51,935 nt of DNA from a virus: positions 1 through 51,935 of the IMG/VR virus record IMGVR_UViG_3300024344_000021. The stretch is one strand, 5' to 3'. The notes under the pieces are model-generated. The model saw nothing but the letters and a program-made list of their open reading frames with translations. It was not told where the DNA came from and did no database searches. Numbering within the stretch: the first letter of the stretch is position 1; every line of letters starts with the position of its first letter. The position numbers and the translations under genes are program-made. Positions 12,731 to 19,795 of the stretch are shown here, piece after piece.

Positions 12731-13459
12731 ATGATTAAAATATCTAAGACAAGTAAACTCGGCTGCCATTCGTGGAGTTTACAAGCACTGACTACGTGTC
12801 CTGCTGCTAGGAAACAAGATGGTAGCTTAGTCGATGCCTGTAAAGGATGCTATGCTAGGGGTGGGAACTATAGATTCCCTAACGTAAAAGCACCACGAAT
12901 CCATAATCAAGAGGATTGGAAACGTGATGGATGGGTAGATGATATGGTATCTGAATTGGATAATCACAGATACTTTCGATGGTTTGATAGTGGTGATATG
13001 TATCATATCAAACTAGCAGAGAAAATCTATCAAGTGATGAAGCGTACTCAATGGGTTAAACATTGGTTACCTACTAGACAGTACAAGTTTAGTAAGTTTA
13101 AAGATGTAATTGAACGAATGAATCAACTAGACAATGTAGTGGTTAGACTGTCAAGTGATTCGGTTCAAGGTAAGAAAGTGAATTTCAGTACATGGAGATT
13201 GAATAGTATCAAGACTAGTAGCACAATACTACCAAAAGATACTGATCATGTATTCTCTAGTGATCATACTGGAGTTAAGGTAGATAAGAGTCATGTAGTA
13301 TGTAGGGCATATGAGAACGATGGTAAATGCGGATCATGTAGAGAATGTTGGAATAAAGATACGCACACTATAGCCTATGTAGCGCATGGTAAATCAATGG
13401 GTAAAGTCTTAAAGGATATAAACGAATTAGGCTATACAAGGTTAACTATGGTGGGATAA
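12731..13459 (+). CDS. GP88-family protein (phage gene product 88-like)
   Basis: A 242-residue protein; I choose ATG 12731 (MIKISKTSKLGCHSWSLQAL) because it follows the upstream stop by one base and the family begins there. Conserved Cys are at 12, 23, 37 and 40 (the last two in CKGCYARGG), with FRWFDSGDMY and HWLPTRQYKF blocks in the centre and a second Cys cluster (CRAYENDGKCGSCRECW) near the C-terminus. This is the layout of the GP88 phage family, whose biochemical function is not known to me. The Cys clusters suggest metal or iron-sulfur binding. Confidence 0.7.
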   Translation: MIKISKTSKLGCHSWSLQALTTCPAARKQDGSLVDACKGCYARGGNYRFPNVKAPRIHNQEDWKRDGWVDDMVSELDNHRYFRWFDSGDMYHIKLAEKIYQVMKRTQWVKHWLPTRQYKFSKFKDVIERMNQLDNVVVRLSSDSVQGKKVNFSTWRLNSIKTSSTILPKDTDHVFSSDHTGVKVDKSHVVCRAYENDGKCGSCRECWNKDTHTIAYVAHGKSMGKVLKDINELGYTRLTMVG

Positions 13460-13614
13460 TGTTAGACGATTTAAAGTGTAGTGATTGTAAGAAAAATAAT
13501 ATAATAGTTTATAGAGAAGATAAGTATTACTGTGCAAAATGTTACACTAAATATTTAAAACAGTTACATCCGACAATTAAACAGACTATATTTAGAGGTG
13601 CTATGAATGGATGA
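13459..13614 (+). CDS. zinc-ribbon mini-protein
   Basis: A 51-codon frame whose ATG (13459-13461) overlaps the GP88 stop as TAATG. It carries CSDC and CAKC pairs at residues 7-10 and 25-28 separated by 14 residues, a classic zinc-ribbon knuckle pair, followed by a basic helix. It ends 8 bases inside the next gene. Probably a nucleic-acid or protein-binding zinc protein; the partner is unknown. Confidence 0.7.
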   Translation: MLDDLKCSDCKKNNIIVYREDKYYCAKCYTKYLKQLHPTIKQTIFRGAMNG

Positions 13615-13897
13615 TATTCGACAAACAATAAAATATAATCATGCTAACTGGTCTGGTGGTGAATCTCTTTTGACCGTAGGCACTGAGAAATTCTGGAGTG
13701 ATCACGGGTATAATGGGAGTTATAAACTTCTTAATGATGAGACTGCTACTGTCAAGGTGTTAGATGATGGTAGTGAGATAGCTGATTTACTAGTCTTTCA
13801 TGATGGTTCTGGATGGTATTGTTATGATGGTGGAGTAGCTAGACTAGCAGAGAATCCTATCGTAGCAGCACTACAAGTAATACATAATACATACTAA
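13607..13897 (+). CDS. hypothetical early protein
   Basis: A 96-residue acidic protein (MDDIRQTIKYNHANWSGGES) with several Trp and a VLDDGSEIADLLVFHDGSGW segment that looks beta-rich. No family is recognised. It overlaps the zinc-ribbon gene by 8 bases, indicating coupled translation. Confidence 0.65.
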   Translation: MDDIRQTIKYNHANWSGGESLLTVGTEKFWSDHGYNGSYKLLNDETATVKVLDDGSEIADLLVFHDGSGWYCYDGGVARLAENPIVAALQVIHNTY

Positions 13898-13909
13898 GAG
13901 GGTAACACT

Positions 13910-14182
13910 ATGAGTAATGTAGTTGATATAAAAAAGGCTAAGAAAATCAAGAAGATAGCAGATGGTATAACTTCTGATGAGGCTCAAAGGTTATATGATG
14001 AAATGAAAGATGAAATTTTAACCATTGAATCTACCCTAGCAGAAACATTTGACAAATTAAATCCAAGCATGATAGGTGCTGCTGTAGCTATGCACATATT
14101 TACTAAGAGAATATGTGAGGTTTCAGGGTACTCAATGGAGTATATTCAAAAAGGATCAGAGTTTTATTATAAGAGTGAATGA
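13910..14182 (+). CDS. hypothetical early protein
   Basis: A 90-residue helical protein (MSNVVDIKKAKKIKKIADGI) with an acidic middle (RLYDEMKDEILTIESTLAET) and a mildly hydrophobic MIGAAVAMHIFTKRICEVSG segment. GAGGG precedes the ATG. I do not recognise it. It is the last gene before the promoter at 14202. Confidence 0.65.
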   Translation: MSNVVDIKKAKKIKKIADGITSDEAQRLYDEMKDEILTIESTLAETFDKLNPSMIGAAVAMHIFTKRICEVSGYSMEYIQKGSEFYYKSE

Positions 14183-14201
14183 AACAAATTGTAACAAGTG
14201 C

Positions 14202-14230
14202 TTTACATTAATCGTAATCTATGCTACTAT
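14202..14230 (+). promoter_or_regulatory. internal early promoter
   Basis: TTTACA (14202-14207), 17-base spacer, TACTAT (14225-14230). It stands 40 bases before the ATG at 14270, so a start further upstream at 14198 is unlikely. Confidence 0.6.
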
Positions 14231-14269
14231 AGATTATATAATCTTTTAAGTATTAACAAAGGTATTATT

Positions 14270-14476
14270 ATGAACATTGATTTAAATCCAACTAATGATA
14301 ATCAATTATTAGTTGAAGTTAAAAAGGTTTATGGAGTTGATAGAGTTTATCCTGCTTGTAGTAGGTCACTTGCACTATCGAAGTTGATAGGTAAAAAGAC
14401 TTTCAGTAAGCAAGAAGTCAACATTATCAGGGAAGAACTGGGTTACATTCTTAAACATAAAACCTATGAGGTGTAA
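14270..14476 (+). CDS. small early protein, unknown function
   Basis: A 68-residue protein starting MNIDLNPTNDNQLLVEVKKV at ATG 14270, behind the promoter at 14202. It has a KLIGKKTFSKQEVNIIREEL helical region. No family is recognised. Its stop is one base before the next ATG. Confidence 0.6.
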   Translation: MNIDLNPTNDNQLLVEVKKVYGVDRVYPACSRSLALSKLIGKKTFSKQEVNIIREELGYILKHKTYEV

Positions 14477-14477
14477 G

Positions 14478-14657
14478 ATGAAAACAATCTACCGAGTTAG
14501 ATCAATCAAGAACCGTAATGGTATCTCCAATGGTCCTGTTTTTATGGGGTTTCATATGGGTAAGCGATCATTCTATATTCAAAAGCTTAATGCTACTCGC
14601 AAGATGAATGTATCTATCAGTGATAAGTGGGGTAATAGTGTTGTCTCAGCCCGATAA
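14478..14657 (+). CDS. small basic early protein
   Basis: A 59-residue basic protein from ATG 14478 (MKTIYRVRSIKNRNGISNGP), preceded by GAGGTG. A second half with FHMGKRSFYIQKLNATRKMN suggests a beta-rich nucleic-acid-binding fold. I recall similar short proteins in marine podoviruses. Function unknown. Confidence 0.6.
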   Translation: MKTIYRVRSIKNRNGISNGPVFMGFHMGKRSFYIQKLNATRKMNVSISDKWGNSVVSAR

Positions 14658-14805
14658 GATTTGTTGTGTGTCAGGCTGCGATAACAGGGGTACAATAGCA
14701 GTTGGCCCAGTTAAGATGTACTGCGCTAACTGTTATACCTTTGTTTTCTCAAGACTTTTAATAAGAGGTAAAGGACATGGACATTCTAAAAGAGTGGTCA
14801 GATAA
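14641..14805 (+). CDS. Cys-rich small protein (zinc-binding)
   Basis: About 54 residues if started at TTG 14641 (GTG 14638 is equally possible; a GGGG site lies before both). An ATG at 14608 would overlap the previous gene by 50 bases. The motif ICCVSGC...MYCANCY gives two Cys pairs as in a short zinc finger. It is followed by a Lys/Arg/Gly-rich tail. This is the second zinc-knuckle mini-protein in the early block. Confidence 0.55.
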   Translation: MSQPDKICCVSGCDNRGTIAVGPVKMYCANCYTFVFSRLLIRGKGHGHSKRVVR

Positions 14806-15079
14806 TAAGAAGCGTTACTATCTAACCATAGATCAGATGTGGACTGTTTTCTGGCATAACAATCATGTGTCTCCACCCAAAGATCACATTAAAGACAAGT
14901 TTATAAAGTACATTGATAGTGCATTAGGTATTAATAGTAATACAACTGATGAGCGATTCATTAAGATGATAGAAAAGAAATATCCGCATGAAGATACCTA
15001 TCATTATTTTGAAGATATGATTTGCCATATTGTTGTCATGTTTATAAATAATAATATAAAGGGTAATGATGATGAGTGA
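14777..15079 (+). CDS. hypothetical early protein
   Basis: A 100-residue helical protein (MDILKEWSDNKKRYYLTIDQ) rich in His, Asp and Asn, with a hydrophobic CHIVVMFINNN segment near the C-terminus. Its start overlaps the previous gene by 29 bases; AGAGGTAAAGG precedes the ATG. Family not recognised. Confidence 0.6.
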   Translation: MDILKEWSDNKKRYYLTIDQMWTVFWHNNHVSPPKDHIKDKFIKYIDSALGINSNTTDERFIKMIEKKYPHEDTYHYFEDMICHIVVMFINNNIKGNDDE

Positions 15080-15287
15080 AGTAAAAAAGAGTGGTGACTA
15101 TAGAGTATTATACTATGGTGAGTGGAGGATAATTGGTTCTAAAAAGGTAGGCTATGAATGTCATATGCCTCCATTAAATATGGCAGCCCAGTTTCGTAAG
15201 GCTAGGGATAATGGTAAGCCTTTATGGGCGCCCACCATAGACACGGTGCTAAGTACGATAGATGAGATAGAGGGCAGTGATGTTTAG
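15066..15287 (+). CDS. hypothetical early protein
   Basis: Up to 73 residues; three consecutive ATG-like starts (15066, 15069, 15072), of which ATG 15072 (MSEVKKSGDYRVLYYGEWRI) is the likeliest because AAAGGGTAATG lies just before. It overlaps the upstream gene by a few bases. No family is recognised. Confidence 0.6.
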   Translation: MMMSEVKKSGDYRVLYYGEWRIIGSKKVGYECHMPPLNMAAQFRKARDNGKPLWAPTIDTVLSTIDEIEGSDV

Positions 15288-15453
15288 AGATACACCATAC
15301 AAGTTCAAGAATTTAAAATCAGCCTATGAATCTATGAAGTTAGGGTTCGATTCAAAGTATGAGTATGATATAATCACTGATGAAGACGGTGATATAATTG
15401 TAAAGGTAACTGATTCAGAAAATAAATTGTTAGGATATTTAGAGGACTATTAA
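15280..15453 (+). CDS. small acidic early protein
   Basis: A 57-codon frame from ATG 15280 to TAA 15453, overlapping the preceding gene by 8 bases and ending one base before the tRNA. The product (MFRDTPYKFKNLKSAYESMK, then an Asp/Glu-rich half with DIITDEDGDIIVKV) looks folded. Function unknown. Confidence 0.55.
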   Translation: MFRDTPYKFKNLKSAYESMKLGFDSKYEYDIITDEDGDIIVKVTDSENKLLGYLEDY

Positions 15454-15454
15454 A

Positions 15455-15528
15455 GGGTAAGTGACAGAGTGGTTATGTGATGGACTGCAACCCCATTTAT
15501 GTTGGTTCGATTCCAATCTTACCCTCCA
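15455..15528 (+). tRNA. tRNA-Cys (GCA)
   Basis: Acceptor stem GGGTAAG/CTTACCC, anticodon loop CTGCAAC (anticodon GCA), T arm GTTGG-TTCGATT-CCAAT, discriminator T and an encoded CCA end at 15526-15528. U73 is the identity base of tRNA-Cys. The body resembles bacterial tRNA-Cys from the D loop (GGTTATG) onward. The anticodon stem has one A-C mismatch next to the loop. It is transcribed with the early genes. Confidence 0.93.
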
Positions 15529-15535
15529 ATTTTAT

Positions 15536-15612
15536 GTGAGTATGGCTTGCAGTAATGCGTAGCCTCCACCGGATGCTTGGAATATGCAATCCCTATTACC
15601 CTACTCACACCA
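15536..15612 (+). ncRNA. tRNA-sized structured element without a T arm
   Basis: Seven perfect pairs, GTGAGTA (15536-15542) with TACTCAC (15602-15608), then ACCA. Between them a hairpin GGCTtGCA-GTAA-TGCgtAGCC and a second GGATGC/GCAATCC hairpin can form. It begins 7 bases after the tRNA-Cys. The 77-base length and ACCA end mimic a tRNA, but there is no GTTCRA T loop and no U33 anticodon loop. It could be a degenerate tRNA, a tRNA mimic or a leader element of the DUF932 gene. Confidence 0.5.
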
Positions 15613-15634
15613 GTTTTATTTTAAGGAGCGTGAT

Positions 15635-16555
15635 ATGTTACATTCAATGTTTAAAAACTCGATACATATTAATAACTTACGAGCATCGGGGTATGGTGAG
15701 GCTGACTTTCCTATAGAAGTTAAGCCTGTCTATATGCCGATTAGTGAGAATGAATGGTCGTTCTCTACCTCTGATCGTTACAAGGAATTAGAGGGTCGGG
15801 TCGTATCTATTAGACCTGACACTGGTGATGTACTAGGTTATCACAGTAAGAACTATAAGATAACTGAACACAAACCAGTGATAGAATCTATTCGGTCAGC
15901 CGTTGAGAGGGCATCAGTGAATGCTACTAACGTCAGAGAAAAGATTACAGTAGCTCATAGGGGTGCTAGGATGATCTATCAACTAGAGTTACCTGAACAC
16001 GTTATAAAAACTCCTGATGGTGATACTGCTACGCTATCCTTTTTAGGTGTCAATAGTTTTGATGGATCGTTCCCACTACTACTAAGTGTAGGTGCTAAAC
16101 AATGGGCGTGTCATAATATGCAGACATTTACTGATGATGCACTAGCTGTCTATAAATCTAGACATACTAAGGGTCTTGACATTGAGCAGGGTTCTAGGAT
16201 TATAAGCAAGGGCATGGAAGTCTTAGAAAAAGAGGCAGAGCTATGGCATTACTGGGCCAAACAAAAAGTCACTGACCATAGGAAAGTGATAGCCAATATG
16301 CTTGGTATTGAAACTGATTTGGATGGCACTAGAACTATAGTGAATACTAAAAGCACTATGTATAATTACATACTCAGTAAGTATTGCTTGCACTATGCTA
16401 AATCTATGGGTACAAATTACTGGGCGTTGTATAATGCTGTCACTGATTGGTGTACTCATGCACCATCTAAAGGTGATAAAGGTAATGTATTCTTGATGAG
16501 AAAAAAGAAAGTTAGTAAGATGTTGAATATATTTCCTAAGAGAGTAGCAGCATGA
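15635..16555 (+). CDS. DUF932 / phage-plasmid-like protein
   Basis: A 306-residue protein from ATG 15635 (MLHSMFKNSIHINNLRASGY), chosen because AAGGAG stands at 15623-15628; an upstream ATG at 15584 would lie inside the tRNA-like element. Blocks such as GYHSKNYKITEHKPVIESIR, SFDGSFPLLLSVGAKQWACH and an NMQTFT stretch match the DUF932 family found on phages and plasmids. The molecular role is not established; it travels with replication genes. Confidence 0.8.
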   Translation: MLHSMFKNSIHINNLRASGYGEADFPIEVKPVYMPISENEWSFSTSDRYKELEGRVVSIRPDTGDVLGYHSKNYKITEHKPVIESIRSAVERASVNATNVREKITVAHRGARMIYQLELPEHVIKTPDGDTATLSFLGVNSFDGSFPLLLSVGAKQWACHNMQTFTDDALAVYKSRHTKGLDIEQGSRIISKGMEVLEKEAELWHYWAKQKVTDHRKVIANMLGIETDLDGTRTIVNTKSTMYNYILSKYCLHYAKSMGTNYWALYNAVTDWCTHAPSKGDKGNVFLMRKKKVSKMLNIFPKRVAA

Positions 16556-16698
16556 TACTAGCTAACACTTATCAAGACTTAAAACTTTTACTGGATACTC
16601 TAGATGGGTTACCTTTTGAAAAAGAAAAAGATATAGAGTTTAGAGAGGCAGTAAGAACTGTGATAGAATACTACGAGGAAAATAATAATGAACATTAA
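16552..16698 (+). CDS. small helical protein
   Basis: A 48-codon frame from ATG 16552, overlapping the DUF932 stop (ATGA), to TAA 16698. The product (MILANTYQDLKLLLDTLDGL, then EKEKDIEFREAVRTVIEYYE) is an acidic helical pair. Overlaps at both ends support translation. Function unknown. Confidence 0.55.
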   Translation: MILANTYQDLKLLLDTLDGLPFEKEKDIEFREAVRTVIEYYEENNNEH

Positions 16699-16852
16699 CG
16701 AAGCACTAAAGGTAATGCTAAACTATTCAGACTATAACCCTGACGATATAGAATGGCAGAAAGCTTTTAATGATATTACTGAGGCTCTTGGTGTATACTA
16801 TGATAAGAGATCAGGTAACTTTGTAACTAAAGATACAGGTAATGTGATATGA
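16688..16852 (+). CDS. small acidic protein
   Basis: A 54-codon frame from ATG 16688 to TGA 16852, with GAGGAAAATAATA before the ATG. The product begins MNINEALKVMLNYSDYNPDD and contains EWQKAFNDITEALGVYY. It overlaps the genes on both sides by 11 and 4 bases. Family not recognised. Confidence 0.55.
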   Translation: MNINEALKVMLNYSDYNPDDIEWQKAFNDITEALGVYYDKRSGNFVTKDTGNVI

Positions 16853-17091
16853 ATGTATATATGTTAGCGACCGTACAGGCATCAAACTTTATAGCTGACA
16901 GCCATAAGATGTGTTATATAAATAAAAAAAATGCTGAGTATATTCAAAAGCTTATGAAAGATAAACATGATACTGACTTTAAATTGTTAGAGATAGAGAT
17001 CATGGATACTGGTAATTTGGAAATGCAAACAAATATAAATATTAACGATGATAAATACGAGTGGGGTAGCCTATGCTCACAGGTTACATAA
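16849..17091 (+). CDS. hypothetical protein
   Basis: An 80-residue protein (MNVYMLATVQASNFIADSHK), coupled by an ATGA overlap to the gene before it. Rich in Lys, Asp and Asn; KNAEYIQKLMKDKHDTDFKL is a likely helix. No family is recognised. Confidence 0.6.
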   Translation: MNVYMLATVQASNFIADSHKMCYINKKNAEYIQKLMKDKHDTDFKLLEIEIMDTGNLEMQTNININDDKYEWGSLCSQVT

Positions 17092-17219
17092 TGTTTTTAG
17101 TTATATTACTAGTAGATTTTTTCTTGTACGGTATGATTACCGCTTACTTTGATGGAACTCTAGAGAGGTTAGAGAATAAATTTTATGAGAAGATTACCAC
17201 CAAATCAACTAAGGAATAA
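17073..17219 (+). CDS. small single-span membrane protein
   Basis: A 48-codon frame from ATG 17073 to TAA 17219. Residues about 5-24 (YIMFLVILLVDFFLYGMITA) are a strong membrane segment; a charged helical tail follows. A GTGGGGT site precedes the ATG. It may act at the cell membrane during early infection; nothing more specific can be said. Confidence 0.55.
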   Translation: MLTGYIMFLVILLVDFFLYGMITAYFDGTLERLENKFYEKITTKSTKE

Positions 17220-17334
17220 AAACTTGGTAGCTAAACACGCACATAAATTCAATAAGAATCAAGTACATAAAGATAAGCTAAAAGAAAATAAAAAAGGTTA
17301 TAAAAAACATAAAAAAATAGTTGACACAGACTAA
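17185..17334 (+). CDS. small basic protein of a conserved phage/bacterial type
   Basis: A 49-codon frame from ATG 17185 to TAA 17334. The motif LPPNQLRNKNLVAKHAHKFN followed by KNQVHKDK is one I recall from short conserved proteins in phages and proteobacteria (a DUF7230-like family, from memory). The last codons carry the -35 box of the next promoter. Likely nucleic-acid-binding from charge. Confidence 0.65.
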   Translation: MRRLPPNQLRNKNLVAKHAHKFNKNQVHKDKLKENKKGYKKHKKIVDTD

Positions 17335-17349
17335 ATAGTATTGTATAAT
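17321..17349 (+). promoter_or_regulatory. replication-module promoter (full sigma-70 consensus)
   Basis: TTGACA (17321-17326), 17-base spacer, TATAAT (17344-17349). This is a perfect consensus promoter about 30 bases before the ssDNA-binding gene, so the replication genes can be made independently of the small early ORFs. Confidence 0.8.
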
Positions 17350-17379
17350 TTACATAGTTTTTAATAAATGGAGGTAAGT

Positions 17380-17817
17380 ATGGCAGTAATAAATGGTGAA
17401 GCCCACTGGGCGAACATCCTAACGCCTAACACTAAGTTCCCCGATCACTATTGGGGTGTAGAATTAGTAGTAGATAGAGATGTGGCAGAGGATTTTGCTA
17501 GTCGTGGGTTCAAGATAAAAGAACTTGAGGCAGGTCCGGCTCTTACTATTAAGAGAAAAGTAAACTGGACTGACAAGTCTGGTACTGTACACACCCGTCA
17601 GGCTCCTAGCCTTTACGACAGTAAGAAGCAATTCATAGACTGTCAGGTTGGTAACGGCTCTAAGGTTAGGGTTCAGTATAAAGAATGGCATAGCGGTCAA
17701 TGGCAGGGACTAGACCTAATAGCTATGCAGGTCATTGATCTTGTAGAGTATAACAATTCTACAGCAGGTTCAGAGTTCGAGGTTGAGGACACTGGTGGAG
17801 AGGAGGATGAACTATGA
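17380..17817 (+). CDS. ssb: single-stranded DNA-binding protein
   Basis: A 145-residue protein from ATG 17380 (GGAGG at 17370-17374). It starts MAVINGEAHWANILTPNTKF, has the TIKRKVNWTDKSG and KVRVQYKEWHSGQWQGLDLI blocks of phage OB-fold ssDNA-binding proteins of the gp2.5-like/DUF2815 kind, and ends in an acidic tail (EVEDTGGEEDEL) that typically contacts polymerase and helicase. First gene of the replication module. Confidence 0.8.
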   Translation: MAVINGEAHWANILTPNTKFPDHYWGVELVVDRDVAEDFASRGFKIKELEAGPALTIKRKVNWTDKSGTVHTRQAPSLYDSKKQFIDCQVGNGSKVRVQYKEWHSGQWQGLDLIAMQVIDLVEYNNSTAGSEFEVEDTGGEEDEL

Positions 17818-18131
17818 GTACAGAGTCCATGACTCCAAAGTTTAGAACAGATGAGGGAGACTATGATGTCACCCTTTTCTCTGATGAAGGTAAACTTAAA
17901 TTTAAGTTAGCTCAGAAAGCTATTACTGAACTAGCTGACTTGAGTGATAGAGTTATGATTCAGAGAGAAGCATTACAATCATTACGCCAAAGCATTATGG
18001 ACGATGAATGTAATGATGATACACTTATCAAACCTGAAAGAGCGAGGACTGCTACAGGACAATACAAAGCTGACGATCCTTCTACACCGGATGTAAACGA
18101 AGCATACGTTCAGCCTGACAAAGAGGACTAG
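17814..18131 (+). CDS. small replication-module protein, unknown function
   Basis: A 105-residue acidic protein overlapping the SSB stop by 4 bases (ATGA). A helical core (KAITELADLSDRVMIQREAL) sits between an N-terminal beta stretch and a disordered C-terminal tail. It resembles short coiled proteins found beside phage SSBs (DUF6447-like, low certainty). It is followed after 2 bases by the primase-helicase. Confidence 0.6.
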   Translation: MSTESMTPKFRTDEGDYDVTLFSDEGKLKFKLAQKAITELADLSDRVMIQREALQSLRQSIMDDECNDDTLIKPERARTATGQYKADDPSTPDVNEAYVQPDKED

Positions 18132-18133
18132 CA

Positions 18134-19795
18134 ATGTCTTTTGCTAAATATCATTTACCCTGCCCTAGCTGTGGTGGGAGTGATCCTGTTGCCTTGAATG
18201 AAGATGGTTCGGCTTGGTGTTTTAGTTGTGACACTAGGTTTCCTAATTATGACAAGGCTGTCGAAGGTGTGGATGTTGCACCTAAAACTAGTGATATACA
18301 AACATACCGGAACAATGCTATGAATGATATTGAGGGAAGTTTTGTTGCTCTTGATGACAGAAGTATATCAGTAGACACAGCTAAGAAGTATGGTGTTAAG
18401 GCTGTAAAGAATACAAGCTCTAACGTAATCATGCGTCATTACTATCCTTACTATGTAGCAAACGAGATCACAGGATACAAGGTGCGTGAACCAAATAAAA
18501 TGTTTTCTTGGAGAGGGAACCCACAGGGAAGTGGACTTTTTGGTGAGCAGTTGTTTCAGTCTGGAGGTAAGTACATCACCATAACAGAGGGTGAATGTGA
18601 TGCCATGTCAGCCTATGAATTACTAGGTTCTAAGTGGCCTGTCGTTTCAATTAAGAATGGTGCGTCTGGTGCTGTGAGAGATATTAGAAACTCACTTGAG
18701 TTTATAGAATCTTTCGATAACGTAATCATTAATTTTGATAATGACAAGCAGGGTAGGGATGCTGCTGTTAAGGTAGCTAGACTACTCAGTCCTGCTAAAG
18801 CTAAGATACTTACCCTGCCTACTGACTTCAAAGATGCTAACGATATGCTGCGTCAGGGTAGACACAGGAGTTATGTTAGTGAGTGGTGGGCAGCAAAAAC
18901 TTACACACCTTCTGGTGTACTTAATGTAACAGATAACAAAGAGAAGTTTGATAACAGGGAACGTAAAGAATCTGTACCTTACCCGTGGGAAGGACTCAAT
19001 GATAAGCTATACGGACTTAGACAGGGAGAGCTTGTAACTCTGACGGGTGGTACAGGTCTTGGTAAATCTTCTATCACCAGAGAACTAGAACACTGGCTGA
19101 TAACACAGACCAAAGATAACGTGGGTGTCATAGCATTAGAGGAAGATTGGAAACGAACAGTAGATGGTATCATGTCTATTGAATCTAATGCTAGACTTTA
19201 TGTGGATCAGGTCAGAGAAGAGTTTACTAAACAGCAGTTAGACGATACATTTAACAGGATGTTTGATGGTGATAATAAAGATAGGGTGTGGATACACGCT
19301 CACTTTGGAGCCACTGATCTAGATGAAATCTTTTCTAAGATTAGGTTTATGATCGTAGGTTGTAACTGTAAGTGGGTAGTAGTTGATCACTTACATATGC
19401 TAGTATCCTCTGCTACTGAGGGAGATGAGAGGCGTACTATCGACAGCATTATGACTAAGCTACGATCTATAGTTGAGGAGACAGGGGCAGGGATGATACT
19501 AGTCTCTCACCTACGAAGGGTCGAGGGTAACAGAGGACATGAGAATGGTGTGACAGTAGGACTCAATCACCTTAGAGGTTCTCAGTCTATCGCTCAGTTA
19601 TCTGACTGTGTAATAGCACTTGAAAGGAATCAACAGTCGGACGATCAGATAGAGTCTAACACTACACACCTTAGAATACTGAAGTCTAGATACACCGGAG
19701 ATGTTGGTATGGCTACACATCTATTGTATGATAGGGAGACAGGCAGACTATCTGAGGTTGATGCGGAGGAGTCAGATGAACTCGCTAGTATTTGA
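18134..19795 (+). CDS. primase-helicase, T7 gp4-like
   Basis: A 553-residue bifunctional replication protein. An N-terminal zinc-binding domain carries Cys10, Cys13, Cys29 and Cys32. A TOPRIM primase domain follows with ITEGECDAMSA near residue 150 and INFDNDKQGRDAA near 200. The C-terminal RecA-like helicase has Walker A GGTGLGKSS near 305 and Walker B VVVDHLHML near 415, then the ILVSHLRRVEG and LRGSQSIAQLSDCVIALER blocks. It unwinds DNA and makes primers for the polymerase, whose gene overlaps its end by 17 bases. Confidence 0.95.
   Translation: MSFAKYHLPCPSCGGSDPVALNEDGSAWCFSCDTRFPNYDKAVEGVDVAPKTSDIQTYRNNAMNDIEGSFVALDDRSISVDTAKKYGVKAVKNTSSNVIMRHYYPYYVANEITGYKVREPNKMFSWRGNPQGSGLFGEQLFQSGGKYITITEGECDAMSAYELLGSKWPVVSIKNGASGAVRDIRNSLEFIESFDNVIINFDNDKQGRDAAVKVARLLSPAKAKILTLPTDFKDANDMLRQGRHRSYVSEWWAAKTYTPSGVLNVTDNKEKFDNRERKESVPYPWEGLNDKLYGLRQGELVTLTGGTGLGKSSITRELEHWLITQTKDNVGVIALEEDWKRTVDGIMSIESNARLYVDQVREEFTKQQLDDTFNRMFDGDNKDRVWIHAHFGATDLDEIFSKIRFMIVGCNCKWVVVDHLHMLVSSATEGDERRTIDSIMTKLRSIVEETGAGMILVSHLRRVEGNRGHENGVTVGLNHLRGSQSIAQLSDCVIALERNQQSDDQIESNTTHLRILKSRYTGDVGMATHLLYDRETGRLSEVDAEESDELASI

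Noticed and set aside
13976-13990. Further CTGATGAG hammerhead cores (also near 14946 and 15376)
   Set aside because: They lie in coding sequence and lack a paired GAAA and the three stems.
15455-15612. Attachment site of a temperate phage at the tRNA
   Set aside because: There is no integrase, excisionase or repressor gene, and the tRNA is complete with its own CCA end inside the early operon.
15536-15612. A normal second tRNA, for example Trp from CTCCACC or Ile from CGGATGC
   Set aside because: Neither loop gives both a proper anticodon stem and T33, and no T arm with GTTCRA can be formed.
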